Origin: Ryuthela nishihirai
Lineage: Eukaryota > Arthropoda > Arachnida > Araneae > Heptathelidae
Direction: 5' to 3'
Assembly (NCBI GenBank): GCA_038380435.1
Contig: JAWZYU010000004.1
Span: 24,402,001-24,466,000, forward strand
DNA: 64,000 nt
Shown: in pieces, positions 45,136 to 56,897 of the stretch
How the letters are laid out: each line of letters begins with the position of its first letter
How positions within the stretch are numbered: the first letter of the stretch is position 1
The notes under the pieces: model-generated
Databases searched by the model: none
What the model saw: the letters and a program-made list of their open reading frames with translations, nothing else
Told to the model about the DNA's origin: nothing
Position numbers and translations under genes: made by a program

Positions 45136-46022
45136 TTCAAATCAATGTTGCAATATATAAGTCCCTTAAGTTAAATTTTCAGAAGTCCCCAGATATTTTT
45201 CTTTAAATCTGGTCACCTTATGCAAGGGTATTTAATGGGCCTTAGTTATGATAAAAGATGTAGCAAAGATCGTATTAATACCTGGATCAGAAGATTGGTT
45301 GTTTGAAATAGTATAAAATATGGTGGAGTAGCCATATGGGCAACTGCATAAATGATTGGTACCTTAGAAAAATCAGTAGAGGCAATTTTTCAGTAGAAAT
45401 GATTAGTTTCTGGAAAATGGCAATGAAGGAAGTTTTAAAACACAGTAAAAGGTTTTTTGCAAAAAAAAAGGGCAAAATTGGTTAAGGCTTTTCTTAAAGT
45501 ACATTTATAGTACTGGTATCTTTTCACCTCAGAGGATGTATTAAAAATTAAAACTGTGTTCCTGTAAGATAATGTAGTGGTTATTAATATTTAAGCTTAC
45601 CACTCAATTTGCCTATATTTGGCTAAATGTTGGTAGTTAAAATGAGAAGCAAGTGTCAATTATTCTTTATTGTAGCTTTGATTCTGTATGTTTCACATTA
45701 GTAAAAAAAGAGGGAGGTGCAGCAAGAGACTGAATTTACATATTTTCATCTTCCTTTTAAAAATATATGGATATACGAGTGAATCCTCCCTTTGAAAATT
45801 GTTATATTTTATTATATGAGAAATATTAAATAATAAAAATAGTTTGACAACAGAGAATGGAAATAAGAGAATGGAAATAAGACATATGCTTAATCCACAC
45901 ACATTTCAATTCGGTGATAAAAAAATGTAACATTAAATTAGCCAAGCTGACATAAAACATGCAAGTAAAAGTTATGTAGCATATTTGAAATTTATGAAAA
46001 TTTACTTTTTAAAAAAACATAC

Positions 46023-46141
46023 CTGAATAATCAGTGTTGTAAATGGTTTAGTTAATAGAGTCAAGAAGCTTTTATTAAGACTCTTATTCTGTTTCCAATT
46101 TGTGGAGTCCATTATAACTGCTGTAAATTTTTCCAGATAGC
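46023..46141 (-). CDS. SLC34: SLC34 exon
   Basis: Acceptor TTGCATAG, 119 bases, donor GTATGT. With the G left by the previous exon it encodes GYLEKFTAVIMDSTNWKQ and NKSLNKSFLTLLTKPFTTLIIQ, ending in phase 0. The KPFT.LIIQ end aligns with vertebrate SLC34 just before LDKKV. This is the segment leaving the first repeat toward the extracellular loop. Confidence 0.93.
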
Positions 46142-46879
46142 CTATGCAAAGAAAAATATTGGTATGCAATTTAATACACAGTTATTGAAACAAGTAGAGT
46201 ATAAATATTAAATAAGCATTGCAAGATTAAAATATCAATCTAGGGAGAACAAATGATTGATACAAAATTTGCACTTGACAACTATTTTTAACTGAAGAAA
46301 CAGTTCCAGAATGAAAACATAGTATTAAAAAATTAATAAATGTCAAAACAATAAAAGTCCATTTTGTCAATATACAAAAAGGTCAAATATGTTTAATTAA
46401 AAAATTAAGATACTGCTGTTCAATTCTGACATTTAAAAATGTTTTAACCACAATGAACACTGATAAATATACATTATTTATGAACCTGAACATTAACTAA
46501 AACATCGAGTTACAGCTTAAGAGTTCTTGAGAGGTAGCAGCCATTTTATGTTATTCAAAGAGAAATTTATTTTAGAATAAAGTTTATCTTCAAAGATTAC
46601 ACAATTATAACTGCAATCATTTATCACAAAGCAAAGTAATAGTTTTTCTTCAAATGAAATTAAAATTTCTGCATCAATTCTTTATTAAACACTAACGTTC
46701 AGAAGAATAAATAAATATTACTTTCATAAAAGTGTGCAAAACTGAAGAATTCACCCACTGACAAATTAAAACATGCTCCCCAGAACGCTTTTAAAAATCA
46801 TTCCTTTTAACTACACAAGGATAAAGGCTTCCAATTGTTAAAGAACCTAAATGGTAGAAAATATTTGCTCAGTTCTTAC
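46142..46879 (-). other. SLC34 intron, no repeat recognised
   Basis: AT-rich intron of 738 bases with consensus ends; nothing else is seen. Confidence 0.8.
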
Positions 46880-47071
46880 CTGTGCCAATTTCTATTGGAA
46901 GCAATACAATAACTGTTAGCCAGTTGAACATATCATGAACTGTGGCAGCAGCAAAGGCTCTGCGAAACTCGTTCCTATCTGTGGCTTGACCTAATGAGAC
47001 TATTGTGTTTGTCACTGAAGTACCAATGTTGGCTCCCATGACGATAGGGATTGCATTTTTCACCTCCAGCA
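46880..47071 (-). CDS. SLC34: SLC34 exon, first-repeat core
   Basis: Acceptor TATTCTTTTTCAG, 192 bases, donor GTAAGA. Together with the T from the preceding exon it starts [20 protein letters not shown] and continues [44 protein letters not shown](G). [11 protein letters not shown] and FRRAF..ATVHD.FNWL are SLC34 signatures forming part of the sodium/phosphate-binding first repeat. Both phases fit their neighbours. Confidence 0.96.
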
Positions 47072-48065
47072 CTGAAAAAGAATATTGCATCTGTTAATAT
47101 GAGATGTCAGATTACGGAAGAACTATAGTGTTAAACATTATGCATTGTTAAAAATACTCTTTTTCTAACTAAAACTTTCCTAATGAAGTTTAGAGCTACT
47201 AATATATTCAGTTAAAGCTTTAAACGGTAACTAGAATAGTTTTCTTTAATTATTTATTAATGGATTTTAAGATACTTTATTCTCAAACCAAATCATTAAG
47301 ACTATTATTCTTTTAAGATCACTGAGCAAAATCTAAAATGTTAAATAATCTAGCAAGAAAAAATATATGAATATGGTATGTGTATATTGGGGGGGGGGAG
47401 AGGACTGCCTAGAAATAAAATCAATTATTTATCGAGCAGTTGTTTGCTTTGGGCACTGTCAGTACAATATGCTACAGAGAAGATCTGTGGGGAAGGCATG
47501 ACCTCCAGAAAGTCAGAACATCCATGCCTTATCTGGTACTTAAACCCAGCTCCCTTTACTCTGCAGCCAAGCATGCCAACTACTTGGCATAAGACTTTGA
47601 AAATATACTTCCTAAATTTATAAGAATATTTTCTTCGGAGAATTAGGTTTACTCATTTCAACTTCACAAAATGTCAGGTGTTGAATATATTTTAAGATCT
47701 AAAAATAAGATTAGACAACAATGTACTAACATATAGTAATTTTCCAATAAACTTTAAATTAGATAAATTTAAGCTCAGGGTTCTTTACAAATTTCTTTAA
47801 TATAAGCAAGGAAGTTTTTTTTTGGGGGGGGGGGAAGCTTGGGCTGAGCACCCCCCCCCCAAAAAAAAAAAATTTTTAGCCTATTAATACAATCTTTGCA
47901 TCTATAGTCTATTAAAACAATCTTTGCATCACAAGCTTTCACTTGTCTTGGTATACCCATTGGGGCATTATGTGGATTGCTGTGTCCTTTTCCATGTATT
48001 TATTCTTTGTGTATCTGAAATTGGAATCAAATTTTCATTAGGAAAAGAAAATCTTTAATACTTAC
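47072..48065 (-). other. SLC34 intron
   Basis: A 994-base intron containing an eroded SINE B and, at about 47825-47870, G and C runs facing each other as a potential hairpin. Confidence 0.8.
47432..47592 (-). mobile_element. SINE B, strongly diverged
   Basis: ATCGAGCAGTTGTTTGC, GACCTCCAGAAAGTCAG, ATCCATGCCTTATCTGGTAC and GCAGCCAAGCATGCCAACTA preserve the order of the minus-strand family. Confidence 0.65.
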
Positions 48066-48338
48066 ACCCAGAACCAACCATAGTGATGACAATAGAGGTA
48101 GAAGTAGATGAGCTTTGTACAAGGACAGTAGCCAGAACACCAATCATCAACCCTACAACAGGATTCTTGAGCAATTCATTCTGTGACATCACCTCACCGG
48201 CTTGCTTGCCTCCGATCAGCCGGAAGGCAGAGCTGAGGAAGTCGAGAGAGCAGATGAATGTATAGAGCAGCAGTAGTAAGCCCAGCGATTTGGCCAGGCC
48301 CACACACACCCGCATGAGCTTGCCATGGCCAGATAGGT
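48066..48338 (-). CDS. SLC34: SLC34 exon, first membrane segments and QSSS motif
   Basis: Acceptor GTGTTTCTACAG, 273 bases, donor GTAAGT. It reads [20 protein letters not shown], then [39 protein letters not shown] and [20 protein letters not shown], ending at MVGSG plus T. The F.CSLD.LSSAF.L.GGK.AG and [13 protein letters not shown] blocks are diagnostic of SLC34; QSSS of the first repeat pairs with the one in the last exon. The first two bases AC complete an Asp codon with the G of a candidate upstream exon. Confidence 0.96.
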
Positions 48339-48419
48339 CTGTAGAAACACGAACAGAGAAGTTAGAGTATCCTGTAAAACTGTTGTGAAGCAGAAGGCAT
48401 TATTACATTGTTAGCTTAC

Positions 48420-48447
48420 CTTTATAATCTGGAACACCAAGATTAAA
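48420..48447 (-). CDS. SLC34: Candidate 28-nt micro-exon of SLC34
   Basis: CAG acceptor at 48448-48450 (weak pyrimidine tract) and a good donor GTAAGC. It encodes FNLGVPDYK plus G, and phase 1 at its end fits the next exon (K-D-L). The position just before LSGHGKL corresponds to the variable cytoplasmic N-terminus, so homology cannot confirm it. Confidence 0.5.
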
Positions 48448-48678
48448 CTGCACATAAATATTTTTAAAAAGTTCAGTTAATCAGCTTCCACTAGGAAAAG
48501 TATTAAATGCACTTTATATAGGAATCTATTGACAATACTAAGAGACTGACAAAACTGAATGACAGAGTAGTACCAATCATGTGACTGAAATGTGGCATGA
48601 TTCTACTACTCTACTTGATACCATCTTTCTGTACTAAACACATTCAACATGAAGCAATATACATAAGATAAGTTATAC

Positions 48679-48705
48679 CTGCCCGACTGGATAAATGAAT
48701 GGATG
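48679..48705 (-). CDS. SLC34: Candidate 27-nt micro-exon of SLC34
   Basis: Strong acceptor TTTAATTTTTTTCAG, 27 open bases (HPFIYPVGQ), donor GTATAA. Phase 0 at both ends is compatible with the 48420-48447 exon. Supported only by splice signals and phase; the initiating exon was not found. Confidence 0.35.
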
Positions 48706-50628
48706 CTGAAAAAAATTAAATCCAGACAAACATACTTTTAACAGATTTTTGAACTCTTCCCAGAAAATTGATCAGTCCCAAATTTCCCATGTGTGCAAGT
48801 TAGGAAGGGGATATATATATATACTTGTTTTATACATTTTCCTGACTACATATCAATATATTCCAAATTTAAAATAATTTTTTTTAAATGGCAATTTGGC
48901 TGCATGACGTCAGCAGAGCAAGACTGCTCATCTCCGTATGAAGTTGTATTACAGTCAAGTGTTTACGGCTGCAGCAGATCTGTGCAAATGGATTATTACA
49001 TTAGGAAAAGATCGGCTCATCCTGTACAGTTAATTTAATATCTAAAAATAAATTCTGGTGGCTGAGGTTTCAATCCAGGTCTCTGGAAAATGGGGAGTTC
49101 TGGTCACCTAGTTAAAAATCATTTTGTTAATAATGCAGGTGACTGAAAAATTAATGTTAGAATTTTAAAATCAGTCAAAATTGTTAGCTGTCAGAAACTA
49201 GGGTAATCTGATGTCCCTGAAAAATTCCTTCAAACTGAATTTTCAAAAGTTCCAGATCGTGCTTTAAATTCAAAATATATCCTAGTAAAGTGGAGATTTG
49301 AACTGTGAACATCGGATTATGAGCCTGGAAATTACAAATACTATGGAATAAGCAAACCTCTGCTATGGGCGTTGGCAGGAGTTTTGCCAGAAGAGGGGGA
49401 GAAATGGTTTCAGGTTAATGCAAAATTCAGGGGTATAGGGGGGGGGGGGCAAAAAAACAAAGTAATCTTATTACAAGATAGAAATATTTAGGTCGAGCCA
49501 TAATTAAAGAGCGCAGTTGCTTAAACTGCAACCATGCATATATATATATCACAATACATTTAAGACTGCGTGAGAACAAAACGAAAAAAAGGTAAATTAT
49601 TTAAAATAATTCCTTTTCATATTAATATATAATAAATATCTTCAGTTTTATTTTTGGAAGGAAAGATTTAATTAAGAATAAAAATCATTTTTTGGAACAC
49701 CTACATTATTCAATGCAATTTTTTCCATCAACTTTTTCCGCAAGGGAGCGAGCAACTGCCTTTTATTATTGTATCTAATAATAGATTTAATCTCGCTATT
49801 ATTATTCCAACCCATTTGTTATTTTCGTATCCAATATCAAAAAAATTAACAGGCGTCTAAACTTGAGGTACCCTTTGAGCTTGAGGCTCAAGTCAAATAC
49901 CGCCCCCCCCCACCACCACCACACACACACACACCTCTCTGAAAGCCCTGCAAATAAATGATGTTCAAACATTTATGCGAGTTCAGGTGTAACTACATCT
50001 CTGCCTTTATAGTTGTTGACCCTATACAAGTGAATGGTTGTAATATCACAGCTGCATTCAAATGTTGATCTTTATTCCCTAGCATGGAGCATAATAGTTT
50101 CAATTAGTCGATCCACTATAAGAAACAGTTACTGGAATTGTATAATCTATTTCATAACTTCACTCAGCACCTAGGTGCAAGTAGGAAATAGGTGATTAAG
50201 GTTTTACTTCAAAATTGTCATTTTTCATTTCAGCGGCAATTTTAATAGTGCAGAACTTTCATGCATATGATTTAACCACTATTGCAGTTTTATGACAAAG
50301 TACTTCTCTCCCACGAATTAGTTTCATTACTGTGAAGGTCATAGGTCCATCTTTCATAAGAAATATGTGTACATAGTTATCAGAAAAAAACTGCTACCCC
50401 ATTCTTAGTAAAACAGAAATAAGCTTAGTTTTGAAACGGCTTTCTAAGATCAGGTTAAAAATACCTCAAGTCATTGTCGGAACCAAGGTGTGGAAAATTC
50501 TAAGAGCGTACTGGCGTATGTTAGAATGGCATTTTAAATTTAGAATGGCATTTTAAATTAAGAAATTACTTGCTGGTTATTTGTTGCAATTTACAGCATG
50601 TGCTACTTAGATAAAAGAAATAAATTCC
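48706..50628. other. Upstream part of SLC34 locus, no secure feature
   Basis: Probably intron or 5' region. It has an AC microsatellite near 49920, G and C runs near 49440 and 49905, and a block ATTTAGGTCGAGCC at about 49489 that recurs near 63790. The missing 5' exons of SLC34 may be here or beyond. Confidence 0.35.
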
Positions 50629-50735
50629 TCCTCAAGCAGCTGCTTGCCACGGAGGTCTGACAGGAGCCTGTTAGTTGAATACGCCATAGAGATGATCGAT
50701 CTGAGGAAGGAGAGACCTCAGAAGAAAATGGCAAC
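50629..50735 (-). mobile_element. SINE B, truncated
   Basis: CCTCAAGCAGCTGCTTGCCA through TCTGACAGGAGCCTGTTAG; the head is missing. Confidence 0.85.
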
Positions 50736-51634
50736 ATAAAATCTAAGTATGGATGTTTAATTCATAGAGAAAAATAATTTTGTACAGAAATTTGAAAATA
50801 TACCGCCCTCCCACCGGTTCTTTCATATCATCAAAAGTCTTTGTTTTTACAAATTTATATTTGTCTTTCCTTATTTTTGTTTCATATAAGTATTTATAAG
50901 CATTTTTTTTTCCTTTTGCGGTAGAATACTTTGTTCAGACACTGCCTAAATTTTACTTTAAGTTGAAATTACTGGGAAAACTAATCCCTGTTGCTCACCA
51001 TCAATGGTGTACATAAGGTCTAAATTTTGGAGGGTCGCGTGGTTTGGTGGGGGGGGGGGGAGGGGTCTTACTGTATTATATAAGCATGAACCCCGATATT
51101 AAAACGCAAATTTAATACAATTGTAAATAAACATTTACGAAGAAGCATTTAATTTGAATCGTCATTCGCTAACCTACATCACACTTTGTCAACAAAATCT
51201 CGTGACCTAAACGAGGAAGTTATTCCTTTTTCATCGTAAAGTTTTCTATTGCCATGTCACACCTTAAAAAGTTGTCGCCTATCTAATCGTAGCAGGACAT
51301 GTCACACAGCTGCTCCGGACATTGACTGACGTCTTTTAAAACCAGGTCAGAAGATAATCGAGAATGGAAGGGACACGCACAAGATTACGTTACAGAAAGC
51401 TTACCGAACTATAGTAATATTCGTAATACACGGAAGTGAAGCAAAATGGCCAAGAATCAACACTGGGAGGGAAGGTCCACTGATCACCAGCCGGACTTCA
51501 AACTAAAGTTCGAGCAGTGATACTGCAATATTTTGCGCAATTCTGATTGTATTCAATTAGAAAGCACTAACACAGATATAATCTTTTCTGTTGTACTATT
51601 TACGACCTTCCCAGGGATGCTTCCAGAAAATAGC
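50736..51634. other. No secure feature
   Basis: A minus-strand donor TTCG|GTAAGC near 51396-51390, preceded by open non-repetitive sequence, could be a 5' non-coding exon of SLC34; this is only a suggestion. Confidence 0.25.
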
Positions 51635-52003
51635 AGGGGCGGGGGTGGCTCAGTCGGTAGCTCGTAATCTTCAGTTCCCAGGTTCGAGTCCCAGCTGGGT
51701 CGGCACCGAGACATCTCCGCAAAGCTCCCTGCCCACGGTTAGTAGAGGACACCGATGGGCTTGGAAAGGCCGCCGTCCGTCGGATGGGACGTTAAGCCGT
51801 GGCCTCGTGTGCAGGAGAGCCATACCCTGTGCACGTTAAAGAACACGCTGGATGGCCTTGACGGGAGGCTACCATCTGTCTCCCAAAAGCTGTTCCAGTG
51901 GGTCTCCTCCCCCAACCTTCTGAGCCTTCGGGGTCCTTGTGACCTGGCCATTTAGCCCATGGTGTGCAAAAAAGTGCCGCTCAGAGGTAAAACAACCCAA
52001 CCC
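51635..52003 (+). mobile_element. SINE A, first unit of a tandem pair
   Basis: Head GGGGCGGGGGTGGCTCAGTC with a small deletion between box A and box B, then the full body and AACAACCCAACCCAG tail running straight into the next copy. Confidence 0.93.
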
Positions 52004-52012
52004 AGAGGGGCG

Positions 52013-52394
52013 GGGGTGGCTCAGTCGGTAGCGCGCCAGGCTCGTAATCTGTAGTTCCCAGGTTCGAGTCCCAGCTGGGTCAGCGTTGAGATTTATCTCC
52101 GCAAAATTCCCCGCCCTGCCCACGGTCAGTAGGGGACACCGATGGGCTTGGAAAGGCCGCCGTCCGTCGGATGGGACGTTAAGCCGTGGTCCCGTGTGCG
52201 GGAGAGCCATACCCTGTGCACGTTAAAGAACACGCTGGATGGCCTTGACGGGAGGCTACCATCTGTCTCCCAACAGCTGTTCCAGTGGGTCCCCTCCCCC
52301 AACCTTCTCTGAGCCTTCGGGGTCCATGTGACCTGGCCATTTAGCCCATGGTGTGCAAAAAAGTGCCGCTCAGAGGTAAAACAACCCAACCCAG
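52013..52394 (+). mobile_element. SINE A, second unit of a tandem pair
   Basis: The most consensus-like copy of the family: intact box A TGGCTCAGTCGGTAGCGCG, box B GGTTCGAGTCC and AACAACCCAACCC tail. CCAGAAAAT occurs before the first unit (51624-51632) and after this one (about 52391-52399), bracketing the pair. Confidence 0.95.
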
Positions 52395-52841
52395 AAAATG
52401 GTGCTTAGGCCCATGCCTATGGTTCTGATACGACTCACTAGTTTTTTCTCAGATTCTTTGGAATCTCTGGCATGTTGAGGTTGTAATGCTTTTCTCCCTT
52501 TGCATATAAAGCAGGAAGACTCCAGAACAACAAATGTCGAAAGCGTGTAATTTTTCCCCATTAACCCTGAACATCTAGCATATTGTTGGATAATAAGGTA
52601 ATATGGTTTGAGTTCAGATGTTTTGTATACGATCGGCACTTAAATTGGTTTTCAATGAGCTAAAATAGCCAGGTTACAATTACTCTAAAGTTGTTACGGA
52701 CAGATGTACTAGAGATTACCGTGAAAGCCATCAAATGCGGATATTTTCAATATTGATAGCTTACTAACGTAAGATCGAGTCACCAAGTAATTAACTGCTT
52801 TGCTGAGCTCATTTAATGAGGGCAGTAAGGAGGTTGCTGCA

Positions 52842-53024
52842 ATGGCTACTCTCAAAACTTTGACTATCAATACCGAGTTCATTCAAAGTGGTGGGATGAG
52901 ATGCAATCCTGTAATGGAGAGAAGCCTTAAATTTAGGAGGGAAATTGAGGCTGCATCCCGTGCTTACATTCAAATGCAAAATGAACTGCAGAAAATAGCA
53001 GAACAAATGACCAATTTTTTTTAA
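52842..53024 (+). CDS. Unidentified 60-residue ORF
   Basis: ATG at 52842 in a usable context (GCAATGG), stop TAA at 53022-53024. The peptide starts MATLKTLTINTEFIQSGG and has a helical, probably coiled-coil C-terminal half (FRREIEAASRAYIQMQNELQ). The frame is also open for about 14 codons upstream. Composition is protein-like and not from a recognised repeat. I do not know the family; it may be an exon, a small gene or a transposon remnant. Confidence 0.35.
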   Translation: MATLKTLTINTEFIQSGGMRCNPVMERSLKFRREIEAASRAYIQMQNELQKIAEQMTNFF

Positions 53025-54619
53025 TCCTTTACTTCGGCTAGCAACAACCCGTTTCAATCGCCCTCCTTGAAAGATACGAATTGATCTTAACAAAATACTG
53101 TACGCCTAATATCATTACAGACTTTTGTCTATGTTCTCATCTTTTACCTTTTTACTCTCTTATGCTATGTTGAGCCACGAACCTAAACATCTAGTTTTCA
53201 ATTAAATAATGATCTCAGTAAGAGTGATTTCTACATTCGTGAAAGGTTACAAATGCTGAAGGTTTACCGTGTTCTTACAAAATATGATAACCATTTTTCG
53301 TCTCTGTTCCGGTTATTAAAATTCACAAATTGTAAAGGTCATGGCAGAGCATCCTTTTCCCCACTTTTGTCTGCACTTTATATTCCATTCACTAGACAGA
53401 TTTTCGTTTTATCTTAGGCCTGGTAAGCAGTGGAAAACCAAGTCTACAGAGCAGGCCACTTTCTGAATTCTTTCGATCTCTTAGAATATTTTGCTAGGTT
53501 TTGACAGGGCCGTGCCTAGCTAATTTTGCTCCCAAAACAAGAACTGTTTTGCAGCCTTTCGTATAGTTAATTTTTGCACACAGTAATAAACTTTGACCGT
53601 ATTATATTTATAAATTGCCTCTTAGTTTGATTTCTGTCAGGTACAGATGCTCCACTTACCCTTCTGCGGCATGGCCTCCCAACATCTGAAGTAACTGTAA
53701 TAATCTTAATGTAAAACGTTTTATACTTTTTCAGTGTACAGTTTTAAGAAGGGACAAAAATCGAAAAATATTTCGTTCGTTTTTACTCAGAACGAAAACT
53801 AAACATTTCGTATTTGCTGCAAAATATTTCGTTTCCTTGAAATATTAATGCCGGTTAAGGTTTTAAGCTTCTAATCAAAAACATAGAACATATATGCAAC
53901 TTTATATATAATAAATTTTAGGTATGTCATTTAACCACTGCATAAATGAATATATTTCCAAATATAAGTAGTGTTTTGTAAAAACAAATGGTGTTATATG
54001 TACTTAAATGCAAGTTTTTGTAAAGTTACAAGAATAAAAATACTTATATAATTACTTGTTTAATTTGATTATTAAAATATTTTCCAATAGTTTCATTAAT
54101 GTGTTCTCTGCGAACTTAGTATAAATTATTATGCTGAAAATGCTCGTTCAACCCTTAATTGCGCCACTAGAAGAGAAATATCTTTTACGTTACAAAACGC
54201 CTTCGTAGAATGTTCTTTTGTCGGTTAATATCGTTATTTCGTTTTTTATCTGGTTTCAAGAGTTCTCGTTTTCGAGATTAAATCATAAGGAATACGTTCT
54301 GTTGTAGAGTGGGCGTTTGCATAATGCCGGATCCAATAGCAATAGGCCTTTGCAAATTTAGTATTTCGTTTTTGAAATAAAAGGAGAGAGCAGAAAAAAG
54401 CCTCAACAGGAATATAAGGAACTCTTGAAGGCTCCTCGGACAATATAAGTAAACCTCTAGTACGTTAGCTGGTACGTTAGCAGTTTATATAGCCTAATCA
54501 ATTTTACTAGTTACGATAGCAAAAACTGTAGTTAACACTAAAGGAAGTTCTAAATGATAAATAGTATAAAAATGCCTTTTTCAAATGCTATACATTAATC
54601 TGCTAAATACTCTTTATTA
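53025..54619. other. No feature seen
   Basis: AT-rich; no repeat end, RNA or coding segment recognised. Confidence 0.4.
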
Positions 54620-54682
54620 TAGTGGCACAATCTGGTTGGATCTATGTAGCCTATGGCTGCTTGAGGATGATGATGACAGTGT
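54620..54682 (+). mobile_element. RTE-like LINE 3' end, very short
   Basis: GGTTGGATCTATGTAGCCTA and TGGCTGCTTGAGGATGATGA match the last 60 bases of the RTE element including the GAT tail. Confidence 0.85.
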
Positions 54683-55275
54683 TGAATCAATGTCACAGTT
54701 CAAGCTTAGTTTCATTATCATTATAGGTAGTGTTGAATACATTTGTCATGGAGGTGATGACGTGAGAGGGGGGGGGAGGCGGTGATGTATCTAAAGTAGG
54801 CATGAAACGTTAACTTTGGAATAAAAATTTTGAATTCTCAGTCCGTATGTATAGGATCTAGGGGGGGGGGGGGGGGCTCAGAGTGCTAAACCTCAGAGTA
54901 TACATACAAGCCCTGAATTAAAACACATTGTTAAGTTATAACTTATGTATGCAACATATTAAATGACAAGTTTTACTAAAATATTCTTTCTAAAGTTTCA
55001 GCATAATTTATAGATATTATGTAATATTAACAAAATAGATATTTCCAGATATAAATTATTCACCATTTCGATAACTGTCCCCCTTGAAAGAATTTTACAA
55101 TTTGCTTTTTAGGTTCCTTGTAGTTTTTTTTTAGTTTCCTTTACATCTAAACATTACGTGAAAAATTCGCATAAAGTCCATGGCAACCCAAGTTAAAATC
55201 GCTCATTTCGCAATCTTCCTATCCTTTCAAGCTATTATCTAGTAATAGAAATTCATTCCTTTCTGCAGGTTAACT
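54683..55275. other. No gene; G-run sequence near 54860
   Basis: A run of about 15 G follows GGATCTA, similar to the edge of the MITEs at 28322 and 57882. Otherwise unremarkable. Confidence 0.35.
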
Positions 55276-55283
55276 GTCTAAAT

Positions 55284-55375
55284 CAGTGTTGATCAACCTT
55301 TTATGCTTCTCGTATCCCCTGGAAATGTGTATGTCCAAAAAAATTTTACCGCGTACCCCACGTTGAGAATCCCTA
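55284..55375 (+). mobile_element. Small hAT-type MITE, internally deleted, perfect TSD
   Basis: CAGTGTTGATCAACC to GTTGAGAATCCCTA, 92 bp, with 8-bp flanks GTCTAAAT on both sides (55276-55283, 55376-55383). The centre of the family is missing. Confidence 0.92.
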
Positions 55376-55383
55376 GTCTAAAT

Positions 55384-56897
55384 AATCCTACACTATACCG
55401 TAGCTGCAGCTTCTGGAACAAAAACGATCTCCATTTCATTAAAAAGAGCCGAAACTAAATTTATTGATTCTTAATACGATTTAAACATATTTTCTTAAAA
55501 TTCCGAGCGCAGTAAGTAATCGGATTAAAATAACGTTGGTGAAAAAAATATTCTGGCGTTTCAAAAAGGCAAAAACAATTCATTTTCTAACATCAATCGC
55601 TTTTAATGTGGAACTTGCTGTGTTCATTTTTGCTTCAGTAAATTAAAACACTAAGTTGCAAATGCCATTTCTTAAAACACTAAATGCAATTTCAGTTGCA
55701 TTTTCGTGAAATGCAAATAAGGTACCATTAACGGAATAAATTGCACTATTTCCGGAACTTACGCAAATATCTAATTTCAAATTTTTAAATAATTCATCAT
55801 TTAATAGGGAAATATTCATAATTAGCAACATCAAAAAAGATCCATCTTTCGAATGCCATCCATTTTTAGCTTTATGAAATTTCTGCAGCTTAGTTAGCTC
55901 TTTCCCCCCCCATATACTTAAACCACAAGAGGGAGTTTTTCAAACTGGCTATTACCTAAAGCACAATTGCTATTCCTAAGTTAGGAACCATTCTCCCAAC
56001 GTGTAAAAAAGAAATACTTTGTCGAGAGTTAAAAAAATAGCAAAGTAAATCTGCAGAAAGTGATTTTTCTATTCATTATCAAAGGGCCACAATTTCTCAA
56101 AATTTTGTTCTCAAGTTCTTATTTCACGGAGGACGTTTACGGGTGTGTGGCTGCTATCTCAGCTTTTGCTACTTCGAAGACTGGAAATGAGAAATTAGCA
56201 TAAGGGATAATATTTCTTCCACAGTTTTACTTCGTACCATTTTTCAGATGCTTATACATTTCAACTTAAATATGGAGACTGAATATCTTGCAGCGAATCT
56301 AAAGAACCTGTTGCCTGATAAATTCCTTTAATAAAATCAGACTTTTCTATTATAAGGAAGGAAAGATTCGATTTCCTACAGAAGATTGGTTGCCTTGTTC
56401 CAATAAACGTAGCAATAAGTTTCTGATGCAATTTCTGCCTCCTCGCTTTCAACACAAGTGTTCATTGCGAACGATATTTCAGGAAGAAACTGGTGACCCT
56501 TTAGTTATTGTGATGTCTTCCGCTCGTTGTGCTGCCTGTTCAGAGGGCAACTTCACGAGGCAGCTACCAAGACCGCAGGTATTCCCTTTCTGACTGAGTA
56601 CACTTGTCTATGTTTAGAGAGCACTGTGCTTCCAGACGGCTGTCTGTCCTTCTAGCGTTATTTTGAGATTGCTCTGCTACGGCGAACGGTTTTGTAGCTT
56701 TGAATATCTGTGGGAAGCTGTATGGCATCCAAGGACACCAGATGCCAACCAGGTTAAGAGAAATCGGTAAGACAGCGATTTAGAGACTTCCTTCTACAAG
56801 AACTACAGCAATAGAGGGAAATTAATAAGTTTTGAATTGATACCAAACATGGATATTACAACTATTCAAGATTTCATAGATCTAGTGATCTGACTAT
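55384..56897. other. No feature seen
   Basis: Short frames only, none with recognisable content or splice support. Confidence 0.4.

Larger units (their letters stand above)
43895..46022 (-). other. SLC34 intron
   Basis: A 2.1-kb intron containing a tRNA-like foldback relic, one SINE B and one old SINE A. The remainder, including 44401-44929 and 45136-46022, shows nothing supportable. Confidence 0.75.

Noticed and set aside
52428..52446. Sequence resembling a T7 phage promoter (GATACGACTCACTA)
   Set aside because: It is a partial match in AT-rich animal DNA with no phage or vector context, so coincidence.
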